Part shown: piece by piece, positions 26,115-35,375 of the stretch
How positions within the stretch are numbered: position 1 is the first letter of the stretch
Layout of the letters: each line of letters opens with the position of its first letter
NCBI GenBank assembly: GCA_963747535.1
Contig: CAVVFX010000001.1
Span: 186,001-250,000 of the forward strand
DNA from: CAVVFX01 sp963747535
GTDB lineage: Bacteria > Acidobacteriota > Terriglobia > Bryobacterales > Bryobacteraceae
DNA: 64,000 nt
Direction of reading: 5' to 3'
Notes under the pieces: generated by a model
The model's database searches: none
The model's input: only the letters and a program-made list of their open reading frames with translations
What the model was told of the DNA's origin: nothing
Made by a program: the position numbers and the translations under genes

Positions 26115-26828
26115 ATGGCGACTACAAACGATACCGCCGGGGGGGCAACCACTTTCTGTCTGATGCACAGCAGCGGACAAGGGCCGCAAGGCTGGAAGCT
26201 GTTAGTGGAGGAACTACACCATCAAGGTCACCGTGCTCTGACGCCTGCATTCGACCTTACCAAGACTGACGATGGTGCAGCATTCCATGCTGAGACCATC
26301 ATTCAGGCGTTGAGGGAGTCTGGTCAAAGATCGACAGACGTGGTTTGCGTCGCACATTCAGCTAGCGGCATGTATCTGCCAATCGTCGCCGAACAATTCC
26401 GCCCACGTCGCATGATATTCCTGGCAGCTCTTATCCCACAGCCGGGACGTAGCATCATCGAGCAGTTTAACGCCGATCCGTCGATGTTCAACCCTGCATG
26501 GATCGGGAAGAATCCTATGGACGACAGCGTTGCATTGGAATTCGTGTACCATGACTGTCCTGCAGACCGGATCGAGTGGGCATTATCAACACGCGTGCTT
26601 TTCTATGCGAAAAAGGCTATGGAAGAACAATGCCCTCTCTCCGTTTGGCCTCCAGTACCGGCATCATATATTGCTTGCCTCGATGACAGAACCATCGCAC
26701 CGGCTTGGCCGATGCGGGCGGCACGTGAATGGCTGCATGTGGAACCGTTCGTCCTTCCCGGCGGGCACTGTCCGAATGTCAGCCGTCCGGAGGCGCTGGC
26801 AAAACTGTTGGACGAAATCGCGGGTTGA
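26115..26828 (+). CDS. alpha/beta hydrolase
   Basis: 237 residues with the alpha/beta hydrolase order: oxyanion strand FCLMHSSGQGPQGWK (14-28), nucleophile elbow VAHSASGMY (Ser near 80), acid in CLDDRTIAP (near 196) and His in LPGGHCPNVS (near 217). It resembles the small EstC/salicylate-binding-protein-like esterases. Substrate unknown. It stands alone after the ISAzo13 element and may have been carried with it or been there before. Confidence 0.8.
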   Translation: MATTNDTAGGATTFCLMHSSGQGPQGWKLLVEELHHQGHRALTPAFDLTKTDDGAAFHAETIIQALRESGQRSTDVVCVAHSASGMYLPIVAEQFRPRRMIFLAALIPQPGRSIIEQFNADPSMFNPAWIGKNPMDDSVALEFVYHDCPADRIEWALSTRVLFYAKKAMEEQCPLSVWPPVPASYIACLDDRTIAPAWPMRAAREWLHVEPFVLPGGHCPNVSRPEALAKLLDEIAG

Positions 26829-26879
26829 GAACAATCACGCTGACTACATGACAGTCAAGCTTTTCCGAGGCAGCAATCG

Positions 26880-26907
26880 TGTTGCACAAAGGACCCTTTG
26901 TGCAACA
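26880..26907. repeat. near-perfect palindrome
   Basis: TGTTGCACAAAGG, two bases, then CCTTTGTGCAACA: 13-base arms. No T-run follows, so I do not call it a terminator. It could be an operator, a recombination site or the end of a repeat. The rest of the gap 26829-27170 is GC-rich DNA and the 133-bp repeat. Confidence 0.6.
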
Positions 26908-27027
26908 CATTCCGTCGCGTTCTTCGAGCGGCGCAACAGCCCGAGGGCGCGTTGATCGCGGCCGCCGCGGCGATCCCGCGTTCGCCGCCTCGCTCGACGA
27001 GCACCGGGCGGTCGGCAGCGCCGGGCC

Positions 27028-27160
27028 CGGTTCCATTGCGAAATTGGTGCGCAGAACACAAGAGAGGCTTTCTGTTTTACCAGAAACCCTTTATTAATGG
27101 GCCTTTCGGCGACCCCACTTGGAAACGAAACAGCGAGAATTGGAACTTCGCAACGGAACC
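27028..27160 (+). repeat. 133-bp MITE-like repeat, copy 2
   Basis: Identical in reverse complement to 1250-1382. GGGCCC abuts its left side here too. It sits immediately upstream of a headless reading frame (27171-27344), so it probably inserted into or deleted that gene's start. Confidence 0.85.
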
Positions 27161-27170
27161 GACGTACGTA

Positions 27171-27344
27171 ATGCTGTATCAACGCGAGCACGGCGGGCAA
27201 CTTCCGTCCAACATGCCGATCGTCTACGATTATCTACTGCTGGCGGGCGAAAACAATTGGTTTGTTCCTCCTGCCGTGAATGTTTCGACGAAGAACGTCG
27301 AAGCGATTCAGGTCGTAACATCAACTCAGACGGTACAGAAATAA
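27171..27344 (+). pseudogene. C-terminal fragment of an unrecognised protein
   Basis: The 57 residues after the repeat (MLYQREHGGQLPSNMPIVYD, then LLLAGENNWFVPPAVNVSTK) read as real protein. The frame upstream is repeat sequence, so the head is lost. It ends 10 bases before the next gene and may have been its operon partner. Confidence 0.4.
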
Positions 27345-27353
27345 CCGAGCCTC

Positions 27354-28289
27354 ATGAGAATGAAACGCGCTTTCGCCGCGACTCTTTTCGTATCCGCCGC
27401 GAGCGCCTCAACGGAGAGGGCGGCGGTAGTCGGGATATGTCCCTTCTACGATGATACAGGCACTGTGGCAGGTGAGAAGGCTGCTACGATGCTGCCAGTC
27501 ATGTTTCTGGAGAAAGCAAAATCTGCTGGTTTTGTGCCAGTGATTGTGAATCCGGGCCCGGAGAACTCTCCAGCGGATATCCGATGGCCCGTTGAAGTCG
27601 CTCGGAATTCCGGTGCAGATGTGGTATTAGTCGGTGAGGTTAGTGCACTCGCTACCAGAAGCGGAAGGAAGCCGAGTAATGCCGCTTTGCGTGGCCACGT
27701 TCTCCTCTCGTCCCACGCCGTGAATCTTGTCCTCAGCGCGCATCTGGTGGATGCGTCCAGCGGTCGCGAGCTGACCTCCCTGAGGGCGGAAGAGGCGGTG
27801 AAAGGATCGTGGCTTTCGGAAGCGGCCGCCCGTTTCACTATCATCGGGTCCGCGTTTCACCGCGAGTCGTTTTGGTTTGCGGACCTCCATTTCGGACAAG
27901 CCATTACACGTGCTACAGAGGCGCTGATCTCTGGAATCGCCAAGCCGCTCTCCCAGGTGACACCACAGGGTGATTATCCAGCCGTCGGAGCCGGTGGGGC
28001 CTGCCGTGTGATGGTTCGCGTTATCTACAAGGCAAAGGAGCGCTCGTCCAAAATGTACCTTCTTGCGGTGAACGGCAAGGAAGAGAGTCTTGGCATCAAG
28101 GACGGCGTGCTGGAGCTCACAGCACTATCAGGCCCCATTCTGATACACGTTACTGTGAAAGACCCTCCCTACCGCGAACCGGTTCAAAGCACTTATTACG
28201 CAAACTCTTTCTTAGGCTGTTCACGCGCCGACAATACCCTGGCCTTTGAGATTGGAGGCTCTGGTGAAGGCATGATCCGTTGGCGATAG
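27354..28289 (+). CDS. secreted hypothetical protein, possibly CsgG/lipoprotein-like fold
   Basis: 311 residues. A short signal sequence (RAFAATLFVSAASAS) is followed by VVGICPFYDDTGTVAGEK, a loop over LPVMFLEKAKSAGFVPV, and ADVVLVGEVSALATRS with SAHLVDASSGRELTS. This is the order of CsgG/FlgO-type domains that bind at the outer membrane. The C-terminal 90 residues are strand-rich. The assignment rests on pattern only. Ser/Ala-rich processing without a lipobox cysteine is seen. Confidence 0.5.
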   Translation: MRMKRAFAATLFVSAASASTERAAVVGICPFYDDTGTVAGEKAATMLPVMFLEKAKSAGFVPVIVNPGPENSPADIRWPVEVARNSGADVVLVGEVSALATRSGRKPSNAALRGHVLLSSHAVNLVLSAHLVDASSGRELTSLRAEEAVKGSWLSEAAARFTIIGSAFHRESFWFADLHFGQAITRATEALISGIAKPLSQVTPQGDYPAVGAGGACRVMVRVIYKAKERSSKMYLLAVNGKEESLGIKDGVLELTALSGPILIHVTVKDPPYREPVQSTYYANSFLGCSRADNTLAFEIGGSGEGMIRWR

Positions 28290-28876
28290 TACCGCTATTT
28301 ACATTTTGACTGCGCTTGCTGACGCTTCCGTCGCGAAGTTGAAAGAGCTACGCCTGACGCTGTAGAAGTCGATGCCGATAACGGCCCCACTGAAGGGACG
28401 TCAGTATGCCGGGGAGCAGATCCTTTTGTGTGTTCGTTCGGATCTTCGGTACCCACTCTTCTACCGGTTCGGGTTTCTGTGCCCGAGATAGCAGAGACCC
28501 CCGGCTCCGGGCGTATTACGCCACTCGGAAAGAGCTGCCGATACCATGGTTTTAAGCCCGGATTGAGCCGGCCGCCAGATGGTTAGCTCCCGATATTCAC
28601 GAATAACGCCGTCGTCAGGCGCTCATTCGCCCGCCTGTCGGAGTGGGCCGGCGGCGTCCAAAGACCGTCTTCGGATTACTTCCGAATGGCGACAATCCGA
28701 GAACTGGAGGGTGTCGGTCTACACCAGGGCGTCAGGGAGGATCTGACCAGTGGTAGCCCGGTCAAGTTCCGGATAGTGCGTGATCCACTCCGAGTCGGTA
28801 AACGGCATACGACGATTCGATCGGAACGTCTTCCGCGCCTCTATGATGAAGACGTTTTTCGCTTCGAGCGCTGCGA
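28290..28876. other. 587 bases without a recognisable gene
   Basis: Short frames exist but none has a ribosome site and sensible protein text. I see no hairpin plus T-run, IS end or RNA gene here. Confidence 0.4.
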
Positions 28877-29770
28877 CTAAATGGTCACGCTTGTAATGAT
28901 TTTTTCGAACCATTTTATGAAGGCGCGGGCCTTTGCACTCGTCAATCGGCCCGAAGGATAGATGACCCACAGGTCCATTGCCGGAAGCGTCCATTCGTCG
29001 AGAATACTCACCACTTCGCCCGATTTGAGCTCCGGAGCAAACATCCACCGCGAAGCGATTGCAAATCCCTGTGCCGCTAGAACGGCTTCGCGCACTCCTT
29101 CGGCCGCACTCAGCTTCAGGCGCGCCTTGAGGTACACCGACGTCTCCGAAGTGCCACGCCGAAAGAGCCATTCCTGTCCGCCCGAACTCTGGCCATAAAT
29201 AATGCTGTGGTGTTCAAGTAAATCCGCTGGAGTGCGCGGAACTCCTCTTCTCGCAAGATAAGCTGGACTCGCGACGACCAAACGCTCCGCCTGCGCTACC
29301 TTGCGGGCTTTCAACGCCGAGTCGGTCAGCACACCCAGCCGCAACGCAGCATCGATGTTTTCCGCCACGAGATCAACTACACGGTCGTCCATCACAAGGT
29401 CAAGCTGCACCTTAGGATGAGCATCCAGAAACGAGCCAAGCTTCGGAACCAAATGTAGACGGGAGAACGTGACTGGCACAGAGATCCGTAACCGGCCTTC
29501 CAGTCCGGCCCCAGCGCCCTGCGCTGCGGCTTCCGCTTCGTTGGCCTCGCCGATGGCCCGAAGCGCGCGTTCGTAGAACGCCGTGCCAGCCTCTGTCGGA
29601 GACAGTTTGCGCGTCGATCGTGTCAAGAGGCCGACGCCTAGTCTGTCTTCGAGATTTGCGATTGTCTTCGAAACCGCCGGTTGGCCCATGTTGAGATCCC
29701 GCGCGGCGGCGGAGAACGACCCCGCTTCGACGGCCCTGACGAAGATCTCCATTTCCCGTAGACGATCCAT
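28877..29770 (-). CDS. LysR-family transcriptional regulator
   Basis: 297 residues. The N-terminal winged helix is complete (MEIFVRAVEAGSFSAAARDL, then GQPAVSKTIANLEDRLGVGL, TRSTRKLSPTEAG). The effector domain starts LEGRLRISVPVTFSRLHLVP near residue 93, the CrgA/DsdC-like subgroup. It is divergent from the SDR gene (89 bases between starts), so it probably controls that operon and itself. The effector is unknown. Confidence 0.92.
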   Translation of the reverse strand: MDRLREMEIFVRAVEAGSFSAAARDLNMGQPAVSKTIANLEDRLGVGLLTRSTRKLSPTEAGTAFYERALRAIGEANEAEAAAQGAGAGLEGRLRISVPVTFSRLHLVPKLGSFLDAHPKVQLDLVMDDRVVDLVAENIDAALRLGVLTDSALKARKVAQAERLVVASPAYLARRGVPRTPADLLEHHSIIYGQSSGGQEWLFRRGTSETSVYLKARLKLSAAEGVREAVLAAQGFAIASRWMFAPELKSGEVVSILDEWTLPAMDLWVIYPSGRLTSAKARAFIKWFEKIITSVTI

Positions 29771-29858
29771 TCTTGAACGGAATAAATCTTATCACCGGAG
29801 GCTGTCTTCTGTCTTTTCGACGGAATGGGTAATCTGATTGCAGAAGCAGGAGGAAGAC

Positions 29859-30611
29859 GTGGCAGAGAAATTCGCAGGAAAAGTCGCAGTCATCACCGGA
29901 GGCTCGACTGGTATGGGTTTAGCCACGGCAAAACGATTCGTGCAGGAGGGAATGGATCAAGTGTTTATCACCGGCAGGCGAAAAGACGCGCTGGATCGGG
30001 CGGTTGCGGAAATCGGCCACAACGTCACCGCAGTGCAGGGCGACGTTGCCACCCTGAGCGATCTGGATCGTCTGTACGACGAAGTCGGGAAACAGAACCG
30101 GAAGCTTGATGTGATCTTCGCTAATGCCCGCGTCGCCGAACTGGCGCCGTTCGGCACCGTAGATGAGAAGTTTTACGATCTTCACTTCGACGCGAATGTG
30201 AAAGGAATGTTTTTCACCGTGCAAAAGGCGCTTCCGCTCATGAACGACGGTGGATCGATCATTCTCACGGGATCGATTGCCGACGTGAAGGGCTTCCCGT
30301 CGATCAGCGTTTACAGCGCCACCAAGGCGGCGGTCCGCTCGTTCGCGCGCACCTGGACGAGGGAGCTGAAAGACCGCCGCATTCGCGTGAACACCATCAG
30401 CCCGGGACATATCGATACGCCGATTTTCGACACCTGGCAGCAGGGCGAGGCCCTGACGAAGATGAAAGAAGACCTCGCAAAAAACGTTCCGCTGGGCAGG
30501 CTCGGAGATCCGGATGAGATCGCCAAGGCTGTATCCTTCCTTGCATCGGACGAGGCGAGTTACGTGGCCGGAATCGAGCTTTACGTCGATGGCGGAGTGG
30601 CCCAAATCTAA
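29859..30611 (+). CDS. SDR-family oxidoreductase
   Basis: About 250 residues of a classical short-chain dehydrogenase: KVAVITGGSTGMGLATAKRF (cofactor loop), NVTAVQGDVA, IFANARVAELAPF, ILTGSIADVKG (Ser) and VYSATKAAVRSFA (catalytic Y-x-x-x-K), with the end YVAGIELYVDGG. The usual NNAG is FANARV, as in a subgroup of these enzymes. I chose the GTG at 29859 because AGGAGGAAGA lies directly upstream; the longer frame begins at 29838. First gene of an operon with a redoxin and a crotonase. Confidence 0.9.
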   Translation: MAEKFAGKVAVITGGSTGMGLATAKRFVQEGMDQVFITGRRKDALDRAVAEIGHNVTAVQGDVATLSDLDRLYDEVGKQNRKLDVIFANARVAELAPFGTVDEKFYDLHFDANVKGMFFTVQKALPLMNDGGSIILTGSIADVKGFPSISVYSATKAAVRSFARTWTRELKDRRIRVNTISPGHIDTPIFDTWQQGEALTKMKEDLAKNVPLGRLGDPDEIAKAVSFLASDEASYVAGIELYVDGGVAQI

Positions 30612-30626
30612 AACGAGGAGCCGACG

Positions 30627-31313
30627 ATGTCAGTCAAAGCAGAGCTTGATGCCTTCCGTTCAGAGTTCATGGCGCAGGTGCCACCGGAAATTCGCGACGC
30701 CATGGCGCGCGCCGATATGGAACTGGCTGCTTCCGGCATAGCGCAAAGAGCATTGAAAGCAGGCGATCGTGCGCCGGACTTTAGCTTGCCCGATGCCCGC
30801 GGCGGCTACGTGCGTCTCAACGGTCTGCTCGCCGCAGGCCCGGTTGTTCTCAGTTTCTACCGAGGCGGCTGGTGCCCATATTGCAATCTCGAACTGCGGG
30901 CATTGCAGCAAGTCCTTCCTGAAATAACGCGGCTCGGTGCCACGCTTGTCGCCGTTTCGCCGCAGACTCCGGATGAGAGCCTTTCGACCGCGGAGAAGAA
31001 TGCGCTGGCGTTTCCGGTTCTGAGCGACGCTGGCTCGGCGACTGCCAAGTCATTCGGTATCGCCTATAATCTTGCCGAAGAATTGCGGCCGATTTACACG
31101 CGCTTCGGCCATGCTTTACCGGACAAGAACGGTGACGAAAGCTGGGTCCTGCCCATACCGGCGACCTACGTCATCGACACGGATGGCACGATCGCGCTGG
31201 CCTACGTCGACGTGGACTACCGCAATCGCCTGGAGCCCGCTGAGATCCTTACCGCGCTCCAGTCGTTGTCGAACAAACAGACAGGAGAACTTCATGCAAA
31301 CACTTCCAGATAA
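30627..31313 (+). CDS. peroxiredoxin-like protein (AhpC/TSA)
   Basis: 228 residues of thioredoxin fold. LKAGDRAPDFSLPDARGG (45-60) leads to VVLSFYRGGWCPYCNLEL with Cys83 and Cys86, so both a peroxidatic and a C-x-x-C resolving cysteine are present. LVAVSPQTPDES, FPVLSDAG and IPATYVIDTDGTIALAYVD follow. It should reduce peroxides with thiols. It starts 15 bases after the SDR stop (GAGGAG present) and overlaps the next start by 20 bases. The operon may answer oxidant or electrophile stress. Confidence 0.88.
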   Translation: MSVKAELDAFRSEFMAQVPPEIRDAMARADMELAASGIAQRALKAGDRAPDFSLPDARGGYVRLNGLLAAGPVVLSFYRGGWCPYCNLELRALQQVLPEITRLGATLVAVSPQTPDESLSTAEKNALAFPVLSDAGSATAKSFGIAYNLAEELRPIYTRFGHALPDKNGDESWVLPIPATYVIDTDGTIALAYVDVDYRNRLEPAEILTALQSLSNKQTGELHANTSR

Positions 31314-31763
31314 CTATTTAAATGCTTACCGCAGCCTGAAGCTGACACGAGATGACAAAGGTGTGCTGGTTGCTGAGTTCCACAGCAACGGCGGGCCGTT
31401 TATTATGACTGCGCAAGCTCACACGGAATTTGTCGATGCCTTCTACCGGATTGCGCAAGATCGAGCGAACAAGATCGTAATCCTCACGGGCGCAGGTGGG
31501 GAGTTCATTACTGATGTTGAGTGGTCCTCTTTCGGCGATGTCGCCGATCCCGGTGTTTGGAGCCAAGTTCACGACGAAGGCGTTCAGGCTTTGGAAAACA
31601 TAGCCAACATACGCGTACCGGTCATCGCGGCTATCGAGGGACGTGCCCATGTGCACTCAGACTACGCGCTACTTGCAAGTGTAATTGTGGCGGCGGATGG
31701 TGCGACCTTCCAGGATGTGGCCCACTTCGCTGCGGGCGTTGCGCCCGGTGACGGAATCTTTAC
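31294..31763 (+). pseudogene. enoyl-CoA hydratase/isomerase-like protein cut by IS6 element
   Basis: From the ATG at 31294 (AGGAGA 7 bases upstream) the frame shows crotonase text: LVAEFHSNGGPFIMTAQAHT, KIVILTGAGGEFITDVEWSS, RVPVIAAIEGRAHVHSDYAL and VIVAADGATFQDVAHFAAGV. It ends in the IS end at 31764. About 155 of the usual 260 residues remain, so the trimerisation helices are lost. It overlaps the redoxin gene and was the third gene of that operon. Confidence 0.85.
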
Positions 31764-32590
31764 GGTAGTGTTGCAACTTTCAAACTGCGCGTAGGAGCGG
31801 GTGCAGTGGGTGTTTGCCTTGGCCTTAAGCGGCCAGTCCGAACACTTCGTTGATGAACTGATTCTGACGCCGAACATCAGTCCCGCTCACCCATCGAACC
31901 TGTCCCTTTCGCAGCATGTGGATCGCTTCGTAACCCTGAATCGTTCGTCGCGCCGAATGGAATTCTCGGAACCCTTGCTTGGCATTCACTCGTCGTTTGA
32001 TAGCTCGGTGGTCTTGCTCGATGATGTTGTTCAAATACTGCACCGGCCGGTGCCCGCACCATGGAGGGAGCGCTCCTTCCTTCTTAACGGCCGAGATTGC
32101 CGAGGGGTAGATGGGTGCCAAATCCGTGTTGATGACGCGAGGCTGTGGATGTGATGGATCGCGCACAGCTTTCCGAAACAGCCGTTTGGCCGCATCCGCG
32201 TCGCGCCGGGTCGACAATAGGAAATCGATCGTCGCACCCGCCGAATCGATTGCTCGATACAGATAACGCCAATGGCCCTTAACACGAACGTAAGTCTCGT
32301 CGACGCGCCAGGACTTATTGGTGGGCTTGAGGTGACGCCGAAGCCGTTGCTGTAGTTCAGGGCCATAACGCTGCACCCAACGCCATATCGTCGTGTGATC
32401 GGCTTCCAGGCCCCGCTCCTCCAATAGCTCTTCGACATCGCGCAACGATAACGAGTATCGCAGGTACCAACGAACGGCACAAAGAATGATCGCGGGCTCG
32501 GTCTGCCGCCATTTGAAGATCGCTCGTCGATTAGCCACAGGGGTCTTTCAAGCCTACCAGTCCGCGCCTGCGCGAAGTTGCAACACTACC
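31764..32590 (-). mobile_element. IS6-family insertion sequence
   Basis: The ends are GGTAGTGTTGCAACTT (left) and its exact inverse at the right, the usual GGnnnTGTTGCAA type. The length is 827 bp. The eight bases outside the ends (ATCTTTAC and CTCGATTG) differ, so the target duplication expected from simple insertion is absent. The flanks are two unrelated truncated genes. Confidence 0.9.
31825..32538 (-). CDS. IS6-family transposase
   Basis: 237 residues in full. The N-terminal region (LRYSLSLRDVEELLEERGLE, then HTTIWRWVQRYGP) leads to a DDE core with WRVDETYVRVKG, RVINTDLAPIYPSAI and NIIEQDHRAIKRRVN, followed by FREFHSARRTIQGYEAIHM. All catalytic residues are present and the size is usual, so it is probably active. 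Confidence 0.95.
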   Translation of the reverse strand: MANRRAIFKWRQTEPAIILCAVRWYLRYSLSLRDVEELLEERGLEADHTTIWRWVQRYGPELQQRLRRHLKPTNKSWRVDETYVRVKGHWRYLYRAIDSAGATIDFLLSTRRDADAAKRLFRKAVRDPSHPQPRVINTDLAPIYPSAISAVKKEGALPPWCGHRPVQYLNNIIEQDHRAIKRRVNAKQGFREFHSARRTIQGYEAIHMLRKGQVRWVSGTDVRRQNQFINEVFGLAA

Positions 32591-33299
32591 CTCGATTGCC
32601 ACATTGCTGCGCAACTACGACGTCATCGCCTCACGCATCGACGACATCATCCGGGAGCGAACGGCCGAACCGAACTGGGACCCGATCCGGACTCCGCTCA
32701 CGCCTCCGCTGACTGTCGGGCAACTCAGAGCACTTCACAACATCTACGACATTCCGGCAACGCTGAAGAACGGTTTCAAATTCAATGTTGGCAGATGGCC
32801 GGGTTCGGAGCTGCAATGGAAAAACGAGTACGACGCCTTGCTCGCCTATCTCCGCGACTCGATGCCACGCTTCGATGAGACCTTTCATCCGAGCGGCGGT
32901 CCTTTGAACGACGACGAATTGAAACTGTGGGATCCGGCGAAGAGTCCGAAATACGTGCAGGAGGAACTCCGCAAACTCGACCTCTCCGGCAACCTGAAGC
33001 GCCCTATCCTCATCATGCATGGAGCCGCCGACGCCATCGTGTCTCCTGGCGAAGCCGAGGGTTACGCCGCGCTGGTGGAGCAGCGTCTAGGTCAAAATAA
33101 CGCCCGGAAAGTCCTCGCGGTCTACTACATTCCCGGGATGGGCCACGGTGGGACGGAGTACGACAATCTGATTGGCGCGCAGATCGACGCCCTGGAGCGG
33201 TGGATTGACTATCGGGAAAGCGGCGGAAAAAAAGGAGCGCTCCCACCTGAATCGCTGGGCGGGTACACGCGTGAGTTGGGTCGTCGAAACGGCAATTGA
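32591..33299 (+). pseudogene. tannase/feruloyl esterase-like hydrolase, C-terminal part
   Basis: The frame opens at the IS edge and reads to 33299. It holds the acid of the triad in PILIMHGAADAIVSPGEAEG and the His in YYIPGMGHGGTEYDNL, then DALERWIDY, as in tannase-family esterases. The nucleophile half is missing, so it cannot work. The cut is exactly at the IS6 end. Confidence 0.8.
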
Positions 33300-33314
33300 A
33301 AGCACCAGCCGATG

Positions 33315-33336
33315 AAGGAGGAGTCCTCTTTTTTTT
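33315..33336 (+). terminator. likely intrinsic terminator
   Basis: AAGGAGG, loop AGT, CCTCTTT (one G-T pair), running into eight T residues, 15 bases after the esterase stop. Confidence 0.5.
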
Positions 33337-33536
33337 GTGGAGAATCCGAACCAAACCGCCTGTGTCACAATTTCAGTGAAATTCGAAGCGCTGATGCGGA
33401 ACTTGCAAGACGCTTGCGAGAAGCGCTCTCACATTTCACGGAGAGCCCGTATTGACAGCTCCCGCCTAGTGAGTCGAAATGTGTCCCAAGTGGGCCGCCC
33501 TTTCCCGTATATGCTTCGGAGTTCTTCCTGTGCCGA

Positions 33537-33776
33537 TTACCGCAGTCTCGGTACTGGAGCAAGTGTCTTCGATTGGGCGAGCCCAGACGTCTCAATCGAA
33601 CTCCGAACCTGAGCAGCCGACGCAGTCTGGCACTTCACCTGGCGCTCACTTACCTCCAGGCGCAGCAGACACTCATCGCACCACAACAGGTGTTCCTCGA
33701 TCACGATCATTTCTGGCCGGGGCATCATGTCGAGGGTGTAACGTTCAAGGTCGTAATCAGAGATGTGGTGGTTCAA
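33537..33776 (-). CDS. small zinc-finger (zf-HC2/anti-sigma-like) protein
   Basis: 79 residues from a TTG at 33776 with TAAGGAG 5 bases upstream. The block DYDLERYTLDMMP, EEHLLWCDECLLRL is the H-x3-C-x2-C pattern seen in anti-sigma factor zinc fingers and, as a lone domain, in many Acidobacteria. There is no membrane segment, so it is probably a soluble regulator. No sigma factor gene is adjacent. Confidence 0.6.
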   Translation of the reverse strand: MNHHISDYDLERYTLDMMPRPEMIVIEEHLLWCDECLLRLEVSERQVKCQTASAAQVRSSIETSGLAQSKTLAPVPRLR

Positions 33777-34514
33777 TGCGACTCCTTAGTGTCAGTCCCC
33801 GAGGTGCTCACCCTAGGGACCTTCTGGCGTAACACGTCGTTCCGCGACCCCAACTGTGGCACTGGCACCGTTCCCACCGGTAGCCTTCAACTATACTTCA
33901 GACTCTACGGGAATAGCGCTGACAAATCCATTGCTTTATTGGTATTTATAACTGCTAACTGCTGAGGCAGACTGAAGAGCAACGTTGGTGCAAAGTATCA
34001 GCTTGCGGAAGATCGGGATCAGAGATGCGACGGATCGAAAAACGGATTTGCGCCACTTTGTTGGAGTTTCGTGCTCTGCATCGAGATCGTAGAACATGAC
34101 GTGCGCCGCAATCGGAGAATGTCGTGTGGCAGCCTGCGCTGTGTGGCAAAGCTACGATGTAGTCGCCGGCGATTTGCGGAAGCTTATGTTATTTAACAGC
34201 ACTGGGGTAACAGAGATGCTGAGGCCAAAGTGTCGTCCCATGGCCCCCAACCCAGTCACTTGAGCCTTAAGGGCGACGAACTCCGCCATCCGAAAAAATA
34301 GAAAAACTGAAAACTTTCCAGGGCACTCGACGGATCGCGGCTGGGTGGCGTCAATCGGCACTGGCACAACTAACCCGGCGGCGCAGTTCTGCGTTAGTTT
34401 GAGTCTGGTCGCGAGGTGGGCCGGCATTCAAGAGGGAGTATTCACGGCTTGTAGTCGGACCGACGACGACGAAATCCTACGGAAAATCGTCACCTGCCCC
34501 TGCAGCGTCTGTAC
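33777..34514. other. 738 bases without a recognisable gene
   Basis: Short frames on both strands lack ribosome sites and family features. I see no repeat or IS end in it. Confidence 0.4.
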
Positions 34515-35283
34515 CTACATATAGAGGCCGTTGATATTCAACTGTTGCCCAGTGATATAGTCGCCTTCGGTCACCAGGAATGCGGCGGCTTTCGCGACTT
34601 CAACCGGCTGAGCGAACCGCTGGAGAGGTATTTTCATACGAATCTGCTCCAGGACATGAGGCGGAATCTCGGCCAACTTCTCGGTGCAGGTGAAGCCGGG
34701 AGCAATAGCGTTGGCAGTTATGTTGTACTTGGCTGTGTCCTTCGCCACAGTCTTTGTAAATTCGAGAATGCCCCTTTTGCCAGCTGCGTGATTCCCCTGG
34801 CCGAATTTGCGGGCCTGCCCCATAAATGAGCTAATGTTGACGATGCGCCCGAACATGCGTTCGATCATGGAAGGCAGGGCCGCCGATGTGCAGTAGAATG
34901 TGCCAGTCAGGTTGACATTGATAACGTCCGACCAATCGTCGTTGGAAGTTGCGCTGGAGATTTTGTCGCGAGTGATCCCGGCGTTGTTGACCAGGACGTC
35001 GAGATGCCCCCAACTGTCCAACACCGCCCGGAGAACGTGCTGCGCGTCTTCTTTCGACGACACGTCTCCCTGGATGATCAGACATTCCGAGCCGACCTGG
35101 CGAATCAGATCGGCTAGAGCCTCAGCGTATACTCTGCTTTCACGGTAATTGATTGCCACGGATGCACCACGGTTGGGCGAGTTCGAGCGCAATCGCGCAT
35201 CCGATCCCTTTAGCTGCACCGGTGACCAGCGCAACTTTTCCTTCTAAAGATGCACTACCGCTATGTCCATTTCCACTAGCCAT
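34515..35283 (-). pseudogene. phaB: acetoacetyl-CoA reductase-like SDR, frameshifted, catalytic Tyr replaced
   Basis: The N-terminal part from the ATG at 35283 (GGGGA 6 bases upstream) reads LEGKVALVTGAAKGIGCAIA. One base too many in the GG/CC pair at 35171-35172 moves the frame, then RGASVAINYRESRVY, LVNNAGITRDKI, VINVNLTGTFY and VNISSFMGQ continue to VAKAAAFLVTEGDYITGQQL. This is the PhaB/FabG pattern. The catalytic Y-x-x-x-K motif is NHAAGKRG, with His for Tyr. Frameshift plus lost Tyr point to real decay. It follows the thiolase gene by 92 bases, as in polyhydroxybutyrate loci. Confidence 0.75.
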
Positions 35284-35375
35284 AATCATTCCCCTTTTTA
35301 GCCAGTTTTTTGCGGGCCACACCACCGGGGTCCGCAGCAAACGAAAGCGAGGCCCACAGTGACGCCTTGTTTCTG

